Positions 1-7,852 of a DNA stretch of 13,397 bases are shown piece by piece. Made by a program: the position numbers and the translations under genes. The stretch is taken from contig JAICHC010000016.1 of the NCBI GenBank assembly GCA_025922795.1, forward strand, positions 1 through 13,397, in the 5' to 3' direction. Position 1 is the first letter of the stretch; each line of letters begins with the position of its first letter. The notes below the pieces were generated by a model. The model made no database searches, had not been told where the DNA came from, and was given only the letters and a program-made list of their open reading frames with translations. The stretch is from Candidatus Binatia bacterium (GTDB lineage Bacteria; Desulfobacterota_B; Binatia; UBA9968).

Positions 1-1
1 A

Positions 2-67
2 ACCGAAGAAGGGTTCTACGGCAGGACGCCAGGAATCAACCGACGCAAATCCAAAGTAAATAGCTGA
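2..67 (+). CDS. Possible C-terminal end of an upstream gene (partial)
   Basis: Reading from base 2, 21 sense codons run to a TGA at 65-67. The peptide ends in GINRRKSKVNS, a basic hydrophilic tail of the kind that often closes a protein. A perfect 11-bp hairpin starts 24 bases after the stop, where a gene end would be expected. I do not recognise the product, and 21 codons are too few to prove coding. Frame 1 is also open to a TAG at 61-63, so the frame choice is an inference. Confidence 0.3.
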   Translation, partial: TEEGFYGRTPGINRRKSKVNS

Positions 68-90
68 CCTCCAACTTCTTACGCAGCACA

Positions 91-118
91 GAGAGAGCGG
101 CCCCAGTGCCGCTCTCTC
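91..118 (+). terminator. Perfect 11-bp hairpin, possible terminator of the upstream gene
   Basis: GAGAGAGCGGC (91-101) pairs perfectly with GCCGCTCTCTC (108-118) across a 6-base loop. It lies just after the putative stop at 65-67. No T-run follows (the next bases are CGCATCTGG), so it is not a classical intrinsic terminator. It could be an mRNA-stabilising or Rho-assisted end structure. The structure is seen directly; the role is inferred. Confidence 0.45.
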
Positions 119-199
119 CGCATCTGGCCCCAGCTCGACAAAAACGTGCTGGATATCCCAAGCGTCAAAAAAATTCTTGGCGTTTCTCACAAAAAAAAT

Positions 200-211
200 T
201 TTTCCGGAAAA
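200..211. repeat. 12-bp palindrome TTTTCCGGAAAA next to an A8T5 tract
   Basis: Bases 200-211 form a perfect palindrome. It is preceded directly by eight A and five T residues (191-203), a run expected to bend or stiffen DNA. Such a combination can be a binding site for a dimeric regulator or a nucleoid protein. No known consensus was matched. Confidence 0.4.
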
Positions 212-220
212 TGCTCAATC

Positions 221-286
221 GTCTCAAAACGTCACAAATTGACCCAGTCTCGAGGCGAAATTTAGCTTCTGTTTCAGTTTTGAGAC
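221..286. promoter_or_regulatory. Separated perfect inverted repeat, candidate operator or activator site
   Basis: GTCTCAAAAC at 221-230 is repeated as its exact reverse complement GTTTTGAGAC at 277-286, with 46 bases between. The right arm ends 7 bases before the candidate -35 box at 294-299. The outer distance of about 56 bp spans between five and six helical turns, which would allow looping between two bound dimers or cooperative binding. The repeat is seen directly; a regulatory role is inferred. Confidence 0.4.
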
Positions 287-293
287 AAATAAT

Positions 294-322
294 TTGATTT
301 CAATCGAGCGACACTTTATCTT
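294..322 (+). promoter_or_regulatory. Weak sigma-70-like promoter candidate for the exporter gene
   Basis: TTGATT (294-299), a 17-base spacer and TATCTT (317-322) each match four of six positions of the -35 and -10 consensus with optimal spacing. It would give a leader of about 95 bases before the ATG at 425. The region is AT-rich overall, so chance matches are likely. A TTGACC at 239-244 has only a poor partner near 262. Confidence 0.25.
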
Positions 323-424
323 CTAAGGCTGTTATTTTCGACGTTACAGATTTCATCCGCGCCAGCTAAGATTCGTCGAAAAATTTCAATCCCCAGATGA
401 TCGGGGAGAGACGCAACAGCTCGA

Positions 425-2332
425 ATGATGAAGTTTGTCCGACGTTTTTCGGCGGGTCACACAGAAGGGTTAGCGCAGCTCGGCAGGGCAGTCAGCTATT
501 TCGCCGAAGACCGCTACTCGATTTGCCTGCTCGTTATACTCACAATCATTTCTACCGCTATTGGCTTGCTTCAGGCCTGGCCGCTCGCCGTGATGATCGA
601 CTCATTAATGGCCACCGCGCCGGCAAACGATTGGCTCCATCGTTTCTTCCTGGCCCCATTGCCGAAGTCACCGCTGCTGCAAGTGGTTGGACTTGCGGCG
701 ATTGCATTAGCGCTGCGCCTGCTCCAGGAACTATTAACCACCGCGCGCAAGCTCTTGCGCACGCGCATCGAATACAAGGGTGTGTTGCGCGTGCGCTGCG
801 ATCTGTTTCGCAAAATGCAGGCACTCCACCTTGGGTTTCACCAAACACAGCCGATAGGCGACTCGATATTTCGCCTAACCTCCGACACGTTTGGTTGCGC
901 GCAAGTGCTCGGCGTTTTGATCAGCATCGTGTTCGCGCTGGTAACCTTGCTGTTTATTCTTGGCATCCAGTTCGCGCGCAGCGCCACGCTCACCTTGATC
1001 GCACTAGCGGCGGTGGCGCCGCTGATTTGGGCCAATCTGCGCTTTGGACGGAGGCTCGAACGGCGGACCAGCGCCGCCAAGCAGGCCGATAGCGCCTACA
1101 CCAGCTCCGTACATCGTACTCTGAGCGCGATCGGACTCATGCAGGCCTTCGGCCGCGAAGAGGACGAATTTCATCGCTTTGGCGAGGACGTGCGTCATTG
1201 TGTGCGCTCCTGGCTGCGCATTCACCGGCAGGAGGTCGCCTACGGTTTGACCGTCGGCGCGATCCTCGGAATCGACGGCGCGCTAATTTTCGCTTACGGT
1301 GGCTATTTGATTCACCAGCGCGCGCTCACGCCGGGCGAACTGATGGTGTTCATGAGCTATCTTGGCATGATGTACGATCCGCTCTGCCAGCTGACCGGCG
1401 CCCAGGTCAACTTGCAGTCGGGACTAACCGGTGCCAAGCGCGTCTTTGAGGTTCTCGATCGCCAGGCGAAGGTTAGCGATCCGCGAGAAGCCGTGAGCTT
1501 GCCTCTCCAACCGCGCACGTTGACATTAACCGACGTCTGCTTTGAGTACGAAATCGGCCGGCCGGTATTGAATGGACTCACTGTCGCGATCGCGCCGGGC
1601 GCCAGCGTCGCATTCGTCGGCTCAAGCGGCGTGGGCAAGAGCACCTTGCTCAACTTATTGCCGCGCTTCTACGATCCGAGCGCCGGAAGCATCGCACTGG
1701 ACGGGCGCGATCTAAGAACGGTCAAGCTTAGGGATTTGCGCAAGCACATTGCGCTGGCGCTGCAAGACAGCGTCATCCTGCCCACTACTGTCTGGGAAAA
1801 CATTGCCTACGGCAAACCGTTTGCCGGTGAGGCGGAAGTGCGTGAGGCGGCGCGCCTGGCCGGTGCTGATGATTTCATTGCAGCGCTGCCGCGCGGTTAC
1901 GATACCGAGCTGGGCGAGGCGGGACACAATTTATCGGGCGGCCAGCGCCAGCGCATCGCCATCGCGCGCGCCCTTTTGACCGCGGCGCCGATCTTGGTGC
2001 TCGACGAACCGACCAGCTTTCAAGACGGAGTTCACGAAACGCTGCTGACCGACACCCTGCGCCAACTCAAGGGCAAACGGACGGTGATCGTGGTGAGCCA
2101 TCGCATCCAGACGATCAAATATTGCGATCTTATCTGCGTGCTCGACGGCGGGATGATTCGCGAGATGGGTAGTCATCAAGAGCTGATCGAGCTTGACGGG
2201 TGTTATGCCAAGCTCGCGGGCGCAGCAGACGATTCGCGCGCCACGGCCCCTCCTTCGGCCTCCGCCGCCTCGCGGCCGAGGAAAGAGGTGCGACGCGGAA
2301 CTGAGCGAGTCTTGGAGCGGCTGGAATTGTAG
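425..2332 (+). CDS. ABC exporter, fused membrane and ATPase domains (MsbA/lipid A exporter-like)
   Basis: Half-transporter of 635 aa that would work as a homodimer in the inner membrane, using ATP to export a lipid-linked, glycosylated or amphipathic substrate. Hydrophobic segments lie near residues 33-58, 84-104, 161-183, 188-206, 272-296 and 304-323, the usual six. The nucleotide-binding domain shows Walker A GSSGVGKST (399-407), Q-loop Q447, signature LSGGQRQR (503-510), Walker B ILVLDE with catalytic E528, and switch H559. The D-loop reads SFQD instead of the common SALD. ATG at 425 is followed by a second ATG at 428; an in-frame stop at 398 excludes longer starts, and no strong ribosome site is seen. 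The last ~40 residues (Ala/Ser/Arg-rich) extend past the usual family end and overlap the convergent glycosyltransferase gene. The substrate is unknown; the neighbouring operon suggests a glycoconjugate. Confidence 0.93.
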   Translation: MMKFVRRFSAGHTEGLAQLGRAVSYFAEDRYSICLLVILTIISTAIGLLQAWPLAVMIDSLMATAPANDWLHRFFLAPLPKSPLLQVVGLAAIALALRLLQELLTTARKLLRTRIEYKGVLRVRCDLFRKMQALHLGFHQTQPIGDSIFRLTSDTFGCAQVLGVLISIVFALVTLLFILGIQFARSATLTLIALAAVAPLIWANLRFGRRLERRTSAAKQADSAYTSSVHRTLSAIGLMQAFGREEDEFHRFGEDVRHCVRSWLRIHRQEVAYGLTVGAILGIDGALIFAYGGYLIHQRALTPGELMVFMSYLGMMYDPLCQLTGAQVNLQSGLTGAKRVFEVLDRQAKVSDPREAVSLPLQPRTLTLTDVCFEYEIGRPVLNGLTVAIAPGASVAFVGSSGVGKSTLLNLLPRFYDPSAGSIALDGRDLRTVKLRDLRKHIALALQDSVILPTTVWENIAYGKPFAGEAEVREAARLAGADDFIAALPRGYDTELGEAGHNLSGGQRQRIAIARALLTAAPILVLDEPTSFQDGVHETLLTDTLRQLKGKRTVIVVSHRIQTIKYCDLICVLDGGMIREMGSHQELIELDGCYAKLAGAADDSRATAPPSASAASRPRKEVRRGTERVLERLEL

Positions 2333-3423
2333 CGTGGCGCGCGGTGCCCAGCTGGCGCGCGCGCCTGATGCAGGTAACTCTCCAGCTCGGCAACCCGGTG
2401 CGCGGCGGTATGCGCCGCGAGAATGCGCTCCCGGGCCTTTTGACCAATGGCGTCCCGGGCATCGGCGGGCAGGTCGAACAGGTACTCCGAAATCCGGGCC
2501 GGCGAGTCGGCCACGAGAATCTCTTCATCGACTTTGAAGAACTGATCGAGCCCTTCCCACCAATCGCTGATCACCGGACAACCGCATGCAGCAGCTTCGA
2601 ACAACCGGACGCTGGGCGAATAACCGGCGTGAATCATGCTCGTCCGAGTTAAATTCAGCGTAAAAGATTGCTTGCCATAAAATTTGTGGTGAGCCGACGG
2701 TTTGACGTGCTCGATGCGTTCGACATTCGCGGGCCAGTCGATCGCAGCAGGATATTGCGCGCCGGCGACAACCATACGGGCCTTGCGGTGGCGGCGCGCA
2801 GGCTCCAGCAGGAGTCGATCGAGCACCCGCTGGCGATCCGCGCAATACGTGCCCATATATCCTAAATGCCAGCGCGGCCGACGCCGGCGCAAAGGTTTGT
2901 AAAGCTCAGGATCGACAGCGCAGTAGAGCGTTCTTGCCATCGGCGAGCCATAATGTTGTTCCAGGTGATTTAGGATCGGACCGCCGGTAAAAGAAAGATA
3001 GATGTCGAAACGCGGAATCATCTCGGCAGCAAGATAGGGCGCGCGCCGCTGTTTTAGCATGGCGAGAGTGACCGGTGTGTCGATATCGTAAAAAGCCGTG
3101 ATGCCTTGCGCGACGTCGAGCACCCATTGGCCAACGGTAATGCCGTTCGGCACGTAAGAGCCGACGATGACCAGATCGGCCGAGCGAATCGCAGCGGCGA
3201 ATTTTTTCAGCTCGTTCAAATTCCGATAGATGACGGTTCGACAGTAGGGCGGCCTGGGCAGATCGCGGGCCGCCGCGTACCAGGAGGTGTTGCGCTCGAG
3301 AAACAAAATACGATGGCCACGGGCGGCGAGCGCTCGCACCAGGGCGCGGTAAGTGGTTGCGTGGCCGTTGCCCCAGGAAGACGTGATCGACAAGCCCAAG
3401 ATCACGATGTTGAGCGGCTTCAT
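2203..3423 (-). CDS. CgeB-like GT-B glycosyltransferase D (last gene of operon)
   Basis: Predicted cytoplasmic glycosyltransferase of 406 aa, resembling the CgeB/group 1 (Glyco_trans_1_2) type. The N-terminal Rossmann half begins NIVILGLSITSSWGNGHATT, followed by RGHRILFLER (about 35-44) and FYDIDTPVTL (111-120). The C-terminal donor-binding half carries SFTLNLTR (253-260) and LFEAAACGCPVISDWWEG (274-291). ATG at 3423 shares ATGA with the stop of the previous gene, which fixes the start; the open frame continues upstream to 3645 without meaning. It is clearly paralogous to the first operon gene (shared SSWGNGHAT, DTPVTL, GTYxxDRQ, LEPARR, RLFEAAAC). Relatives should end near residue 352 (ELESYLHQ). 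The last ~53 residues are low-complexity, and from residue 364 on they are antisense to the ABC gene. Sugar donor and acceptor are unknown. Confidence 0.88.
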   Translation of the reverse strand: MKPLNIVILGLSITSSWGNGHATTYRALVRALAARGHRILFLERNTSWYAAARDLPRPPYCRTVIYRNLNELKKFAAAIRSADLVIVGSYVPNGITVGQWVLDVAQGITAFYDIDTPVTLAMLKQRRAPYLAAEMIPRFDIYLSFTGGPILNHLEQHYGSPMARTLYCAVDPELYKPLRRRRPRWHLGYMGTYCADRQRVLDRLLLEPARRHRKARMVVAGAQYPAAIDWPANVERIEHVKPSAHHKFYGKQSFTLNLTRTSMIHAGYSPSVRLFEAAACGCPVISDWWEGLDQFFKVDEEILVADSPARISEYLFDLPADARDAIGQKARERILAAHTAAHRVAELESYLHQARAPAGHRAPRYNSSRSKTRSVPRRTSFLGREAAEAEGGAVARESSAAPASLA

Positions 3424-4499
3424 GATGCCACCGCGCACAGAGCGTTCTCCACTTCCGATGCTCGTTGAAGGTAAGTATGCTCGCGCAACACACGTTGCAG
3501 CGCGGCGGCGCCGATGCGAGCGGCTCGTGGGGCGCTGAGCTCGCGCAGGATGTCCCTGACCTCGCCGCCGTCCCGAGCCACCAGACATTCCCGTCCCGGC
3601 TCGAGGAAATTTTCGACTCCTTCCCAGGCGTCGGTAATCAGACAAGCGCCCGCCCCGGCCGCCTCAAAGACGCGCGTCGGCGGTGAAAAGCCATAGCGCG
3701 CCATGCTGTCGCGGCAAACGTTGAGCACCGCGTGAGGCGTTGCGTTGAAGGCGTTGTGATCGGCGGTGTAGACATGACCGAGATAGCGCAGGTTGGGGAT
3801 TTGTTGCGCGACGTCGTCCCAGCCGCTGCCGCCGAGGAGCATCGGCAGCTCCGGGTTGGCGCGCGCCGCCTGAAAGAAGAAATCCTGGACGCGCGCTTCG
3901 CGATCGGGCAGGCGGTTGCCGAGAAAAGCCAGGACCGCGTTGAAATTCGGGTCTGGCGGCACCGGAAAATGAGTGGACGGATCCAGAGCATTGTAGATTG
4001 GCACGCAACTCTGCGCGCCAAGTTCTCGATAGGCGCCGACCACCGGCGCGCCGCCGCCGTAGGTAAAAATGATGTCGTAGCGGGGGATCAAGCGACGCAG
4101 CGAGTCCTCCGGGTCCGTGTTCATGCGGTCCAGGCTGACTGCGGCGTCGACATCCCAAAAAGCCGTGACGGTTCGGTTCGAGCGAAACTCGAGCACGGCT
4201 TGTTCCAAAAGTTCATCGAACACCCCGACACCGCTTGCTTTAACCAATACGTCCGCCTGGCGCGCGGCATCTTTCACCGTGCGGAGGACCTCACCCTCCT
4301 CTTTCGCCGGGTACACCACGCTGCGCGCGTAATCCGGCCTCTGAATGTCGCGGTGGTTTTGCCGATCCCAGGCGTCCGGTTCGTAAAACACAATGCTGTG
4401 GCCGCGCTCGTGCAGCGCGCGCAGAATACCGCGATAGTAGGTTGCCGCGCCGTTCCAGTAAGCCGATACCAAGCTCGAACCGAAAAAGACGATGTTCAT
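3420..4499 (-). CDS. CgeB-like GT-B glycosyltransferase C
   Basis: Predicted glycosyltransferase of 359 aa, a normal length for this group. N-terminal motif YWNGAATYYRGILRAL (14-29) is followed by ERGHSIVFYEPDAW (31-44), then FWDVDAAVSLDRM (114-126). The C-terminal half has HAVLNVCRDSMARYGFSP (256-273) and VFEAAGAGACLITDAWEG (277-294), where E279 is the likely donor-contacting acidic residue by family analogy. ATG at 4499 lies 5 bases after the preceding stop (TAA at 4505), with a GGACGGAT upstream as a possible ribosome site. Its own TGA overlaps the next start as ATGA (3420-3423). It is related to, but diverged from, glycosyltransferases A and D, so it probably adds a different sugar or makes a different linkage (inference). 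Confidence 0.9.
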   Translation of the reverse strand: MNIVFFGSSLVSAYWNGAATYYRGILRALHERGHSIVFYEPDAWDRQNHRDIQRPDYARSVVYPAKEEGEVLRTVKDAARQADVLVKASGVGVFDELLEQAVLEFRSNRTVTAFWDVDAAVSLDRMNTDPEDSLRRLIPRYDIIFTYGGGAPVVGAYRELGAQSCVPIYNALDPSTHFPVPPDPNFNAVLAFLGNRLPDREARVQDFFFQAARANPELPMLLGGSGWDDVAQQIPNLRYLGHVYTADHNAFNATPHAVLNVCRDSMARYGFSPPTRVFEAAGAGACLITDAWEGVENFLEPGRECLVARDGGEVRDILRELSAPRAARIGAAALQRVLREHTYLQRASEVENALCAVAS

Positions 4500-4504
4500 G
4501 TGTT

Positions 4505-5641
4505 TTATCCGTCCGCGATGCCCGTGCTTGTGAAGCTGGTCGTTGCAGGCGGGTAGGCGAGCTCGTGGTAGATGGACAACAATTGGTCTACCCGCCGGGC
4601 GCAGCTATGGTGCTTTAGAATGGTGTGGCGGCCGTGACGTGCTAAAGCGGCTGCACGATGGGGCTGGCTGAGGAGCAGGTCTACGTGGCCGGTCATCTCC
4701 GCCGCGTTTCGCGCCAATAGAAAATCTTCGCCGGGGGTGAACAGATCTTCGCTGTCACGCCACGGCGCCGATACCAGGGGAATGGCGCAGGCGAGCGCTT
4801 CAAACGGGCGGATCGTCGGAATCCCGGGCAGCGCGGCCGTGTACGGACGGCGCGGAATGTGAATCGTGGCGCGGGCGCGCGCGAAAATTTCCGGCACGCG
4901 AAAGTTCGCCAGCCATCCGCGGTATTCGACGCCGGCGTCAGCCAGGGCTCTGAGCGCGCTTTCCGGATAGCGCACCCCATAGACGGCGGCTTTGAGCTTC
5001 AGCGCCTTGACCGGGCGCAGCAGGAATTGGGTCATCTCCTCGGTACGCTCGCCGTCCCCCCAATTGCCGATCCAGACGACATCCAGCTCTTTTTCCAATT
5101 CCGGCAAGGGTCGAAAAATTCGTGTGTCGGCAGCTTCGTGCCAGATCCAAGTGCGCTGTGTCCATTGCTGGGCGGCGTATACATCGCTGAGCGTTTTGCC
5201 ATAGGCCAAAACTCCGTCGTAGCCGGACAGGTCGTAGGCCGCCATACTTGCGGGGTCGGTCAGCGCGCGGTGGTGGCTATCATGGAAGAGCAAATGATAT
5301 CCGCCGGTTTTCAGGCGATGCGAACCGATGCGGCGCACAAGCTCATGATCATTCCATTCGTGCACCAGCACGAGATCGACGCCGGCAAGGACGTGAGCCA
5401 AATCTAGATCGCCGAGACGGTAACGAATGCTTTTGAGGCCGGGATAGGCGCGGCGGAACTGGGCAATGGGTTCAAGGCCGTACTCATCCAGCAAGTGGGT
5501 CAGGCTCCAAGCGTCTGACGGCTCGAATACCCTGACTTCATGGCCGCGCTGTATTAAGTCCCAAACCACACCGCGGAGAAAATGGGCGTTGCCGTGATTC
5601 CAATCCGACAATAGGGAATGGTAAAACATCGCGATCTTCAC
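4505..5641 (-). CDS. CgeB-like GT-B glycosyltransferase B
   Basis: Predicted glycosyltransferase of 378 aa with the same architecture as the other CgeB-like proteins: DWNHGNAHFLRG (13-24), QRGHEVRVFEPSDAW (31-45), a distinctive FHDSHHRAL (119-127), and in the donor-binding half IRPFEALACAIPLVSAPW (277-294), then FTPGEDFLLA (301-310). It starts with GTG at 5641; the stop of the upstream gene overlaps it as GTGA (5638-5641), and a GGACGAG sequence lies upstream. An ATG four codons inside (5629) is the alternative start. It is the most diverged of the four paralogues: the middle region lacks the YDxDTPVTL block of A and D. Donor and acceptor are unknown. No membrane segment or signal peptide is seen, so it acts in the cytoplasm. 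Confidence 0.9.
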   Translation of the reverse strand: MKIAMFYHSLLSDWNHGNAHFLRGVVWDLIQRGHEVRVFEPSDAWSLTHLLDEYGLEPIAQFRRAYPGLKSIRYRLGDLDLAHVLAGVDLVLVHEWNDHELVRRIGSHRLKTGGYHLLFHDSHHRALTDPASMAAYDLSGYDGVLAYGKTLSDVYAAQQWTQRTWIWHEAADTRIFRPLPELEKELDVVWIGNWGDGERTEEMTQFLLRPVKALKLKAAVYGVRYPESALRALADAGVEYRGWLANFRVPEIFARARATIHIPRRPYTAALPGIPTIRPFEALACAIPLVSAPWRDSEDLFTPGEDFLLARNAAEMTGHVDLLLSQPHRAAALARHGRHTILKHHSCARRVDQLLSIYHELAYPPATTSFTSTGIADG

Positions 5642-6789
5642 GGCTGGGCTCGTCCTTCGCAGTTTGAGAGTACTGCCTTACTCGGGAGGTTTTTTGATCG
5701 CGGCGTCGAGAGCATTTCTTGATAGAGGGCGAGATAGGCGTGCGCGCTGCGCTCTGGTGTGAACTCGAGCGCGCGCTGCCGTGCCTTGCATGCCAGTGCT
5801 TTTCGCAGCTGCGCATTACTGATTAGAAGCGTGAGTGCTGCAGCAATTCGCTCGGCATCGTCGGGCGGCACGAACAGAGCGCTGTCTTGCCAGATTTCGC
5901 GCAGGCTCGCAATATCGCCCAGCACCAGAGCGCAGCCCGCCAGCGCGGCTTCCAGAATCGAAAGGCCGAAAGGCTCGTAATAAGCAGGTAAAACGTAAAC
6001 AGCCGCCCGGCCCATCCACCTGCCGAGATCCGCTGTCGCGAGCCGGCCGAGCAGCTGCAAATTTTTCAGACCTGGGCCCCCGCCGTGCGGTCCGATAATT
6101 TCTCCAGCGGCAAAAATCGGCCAATCGAGCTCGGCTGCCGCTGTGCTAAGCACAGCAATGTTTTTCGCCTCATCCCAGAGCCTGCCTGAAGTCAGAATGA
6201 AATCTTCTTTAATGCGCGGGACGAAACTCGTTGAGTCACGGCCGTTGTAGATCGGTTTCGCGGCGGCAAACCTGCCGTAGTCTCGTTCCAGCGCCGAGAG
6301 CATCCATTGGCTCGGCGCCGTTACCCGATCCGCGCCGCTCAGACCGCGCGATACCATGCGTTGATATTGTTGCCATGGCGCACCGGGGAGCCGGCCCTTG
6401 ACTGCTTGGAACCAGGAATAAACGCATGAGTGGCCCACCACCAGGCACGGGGCCCCCCAATCGAGAGCGCCATGGGAAAATTGATTGAGATGGGTCAAGC
6501 TTGGTGCGCAGCGCGCAGCCAGATCGCCGAGCCAGTCGCCGGCTGCGGCGACATCATCCCAGGGAAAGTCCATCCATTCGAGCTTGAAATCGCTCTCGAA
6601 CAATTCCACATGCGCCATTTGGCCCACCTGAGCGCGCTCGCTCGGGTGCAAACGTCTGCCCATGCTCGCCAGTTTGATTTCGATTGTGTGTTTGCCCAGC
6701 TCGCGGCAGAGATCGAGCGCGTAATTCCATACGCCGCCGATCGGGTCAGTGGTCATGAGGATCGGGCCCGTGGTTTGACACCAGGTCAT
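5638..6789 (-). CDS. GT-B glycosyltransferase, family 4 (group 1) type
   Basis: Retaining-type glycosyltransferase of 383 aa, distinct from its CgeB-like neighbours. The N-terminal acceptor half opens with ILMTTDPIGGVWNYALDL (10-27), where the GG loop touches the nucleotide-sugar in this family. The donor half shows SGRLWDEAKN (201-210) with the conserved R203 and K209, and the EX7E motif EPFGLSILE (E272, E280). These match GT4 enzymes using NDP-hexoses; the exact sugar cannot be read from sequence. ATG at 6789 overlaps the stop of the oxidoreductase gene as ATGA (6786-6789). An internal M12 (6756) would also leave the fold intact. Its end overlaps the next gene as GTGA. The last ~25 residues are an unconserved-looking tail. 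Confidence 0.92.
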   Translation of the reverse strand: MTWCQTTGPILMTTDPIGGVWNYALDLCRELGKHTIEIKLASMGRRLHPSERAQVGQMAHVELFESDFKLEWMDFPWDDVAAAGDWLGDLAARCAPSLTHLNQFSHGALDWGAPCLVVGHSCVYSWFQAVKGRLPGAPWQQYQRMVSRGLSGADRVTAPSQWMLSALERDYGRFAAAKPIYNGRDSTSFVPRIKEDFILTSGRLWDEAKNIAVLSTAAAELDWPIFAAGEIIGPHGGGPGLKNLQLLGRLATADLGRWMGRAAVYVLPAYYEPFGLSILEAALAGCALVLGDIASLREIWQDSALFVPPDDAERIAAALTLLISNAQLRKALACKARQRALEFTPERSAHAYLALYQEMLSTPRSKNLPSKAVLSNCEGRAQP

Positions 6790-7850
6790 TGTCGCGGCTC
6801 CATTTTAAAGGTTTGCTCGCGGCCGCAGATTGCATCGATGACGGCGGCGACTGCTTGGGTGGTTTCGATCGCCGGGTCGTAATTAGGTTGCGCGCCCAGG
6901 CGCACGACCCAGGCCGAGAGCGCTCTTCCGCCCCAGGCATCGGGAGCATCGTCGAGAACTTCCTTGGCGGTGCCGTGATAGCGCTCGGCGCGAAAATCGT
7001 AAAACGAACCATTGACGTTGCGGACGGCGAGGCCGCCGCGGGTGCCGTAAAAGGCCGCGCGTATCACTGCGTCTTGACCGGCAGGCAGATGCCAGGAACA
7101 AGCCAGGGTAGCGCTCGCGCCGGTAAAGAAGTCGACCCGGGCGACGGCGTAATCTTCTAAAGCGCCGTCGCCTCCTGCTAACGCCTTGCCTTGGGCGAAG
7201 CGGCGGCTCGACACGGTTTCAACGGCCGGAAAATCTAGTATCCAGAGCGCGAGATCGACGAGATGAATGCCGAGATCGATGACGCAGCCGCCGCCGGATA
7301 AGCGCCGATCGTAGTACCAAGCTTTGTCCGGGCCGTAGGCATTATGAAATACCAGATCACAGGCATAAATCTCGCCGATGGCGCCGGATTGCGCGACTTC
7401 TTTAATCAGCGCGAAGCTGCGCACATGACGGTAAGACATGTCGACTTCCAACAAGCGGTCCGAACTGCGTGCGGCGGTGATGACCTGCATAGTTTCTGCG
7501 GCGCTTCGGCCCAACGGTTTCTGGCAAAAAACGGCCATTCCCGATCCCAAACAGGAAATCGCCTGAGCGGCATGGAGTGCGGTCGGCGTGGCGATCACCA
7601 CGCCGTCAAGATCGAAGCCGAGCAAGCTTTCCAGATCGTGCGCGATCTGCGCGCCAGCTGCATGCGCTGCCGCGGCTCGGGCAGCCTCGGGAGAACTGTC
7701 CGTCAGCGCCACGATCTCGGCGGCGTTCGATGAAGCCACGGCTTGCATTCTTTGGGCCCCGATCCAACCGACACCGATAAATCCGATTTTTGGGCGGCGG
7801 GCGCTTACGCCTTCGGGGAAGTTGCTTTTACGGATTTCCGCGGCTGACAT
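6786..7850 (-). CDS. Gfo/Idh/MocA family NAD(P)-dependent sugar oxidoreductase
   Basis: Predicted dehydrogenase of 354 aa acting on a sugar, inositol or sugar nucleotide. The N-terminal Rossmann domain has GVGWIG (26-31) for NAD(P) binding after about 20 extra residues. The active-site lysine lies in CQKPLG (K111), with Gln where EKP is most common. The C-terminal domain carries GGGCVIDLGIHLVDLALW (187-204), giving the usual catalytic Asp192 and His196. ATG at 7850 lies 2 bases after the TGA of the phosphatase gene (7853). A TTG at 7856 would give a TTGA overlap and is 5 bases from a GGAG, so the start is uncertain by two codons. In this operon it could prepare the donor sugar (oxidation, epimerisation or keto-sugar formation); this is inference. 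Confidence 0.92.
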   Translation of the reverse strand: MSAAEIRKSNFPEGVSARRPKIGFIGVGWIGAQRMQAVASSNAAEIVALTDSSPEAARAAAAHAAGAQIAHDLESLLGFDLDGVVIATPTALHAAQAISCLGSGMAVFCQKPLGRSAAETMQVITAARSSDRLLEVDMSYRHVRSFALIKEVAQSGAIGEIYACDLVFHNAYGPDKAWYYDRRLSGGGCVIDLGIHLVDLALWILDFPAVETVSSRRFAQGKALAGGDGALEDYAVARVDFFTGASATLACSWHLPAGQDAVIRAAFYGTRGGLAVRNVNGSFYDFRAERYHGTAKEVLDDAPDAWGGRALSAWVVRLGAQPNYDPAIETTQAVAAVIDAICGREQTFKMEPRQ

Positions 7851-7852
7851 CG

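Larger units (their letters stand above)
68..424. other. Non-coding, AT-rich region upstream of the exporter gene
   Basis: This 357-base gap has no convincing gene. It holds the hairpin at 91-118, then from about 165 a strong shift to AT-rich sequence with A- and T-tracts (A8T5 at 191-203), a TTTTCCGGAAAA palindrome at 200-211, a separated 10-bp inverted repeat (221-230 and 277-286) and a weak promoter-like pair at 294-322. The composition differs sharply from the GC-rich genes around it, as expected for a regulatory region. The small ORF at 106-297 crosses these features and looks non-coding. Confidence 0.6.

Noticed and set aside
106..297. 63-aa plus-strand ORF before the exporter
   Set aside because: It crosses the hairpin, A-tract, palindrome and inverted repeat, has a low-complexity basic composition (Lys/Arg/Phe runs from poly-A/T) and no ribosome site.
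397..1092. 231-aa plus-strand ORF overlapping the exporter
   Set aside because: It lies in another frame of the exporter, whose protein has all ABC transmembrane and helix features; this frame reads Arg/Ala/His-rich with no domain.
3424..3645. N-terminal extension of glycosyltransferase D
   Set aside because: It overlaps the end of glycosyltransferase C and has an Arg/Gly-rich sequence unlike a Rossmann start; ATG 3423 is coupled to the preceding stop.
3732..4556. 274-aa plus-strand ORF opposite glycosyltransferase C
   Set aside because: It is antisense to a gene with clear motifs. Long open antisense frames are expected at this GC content, and it has no recognisable motif.
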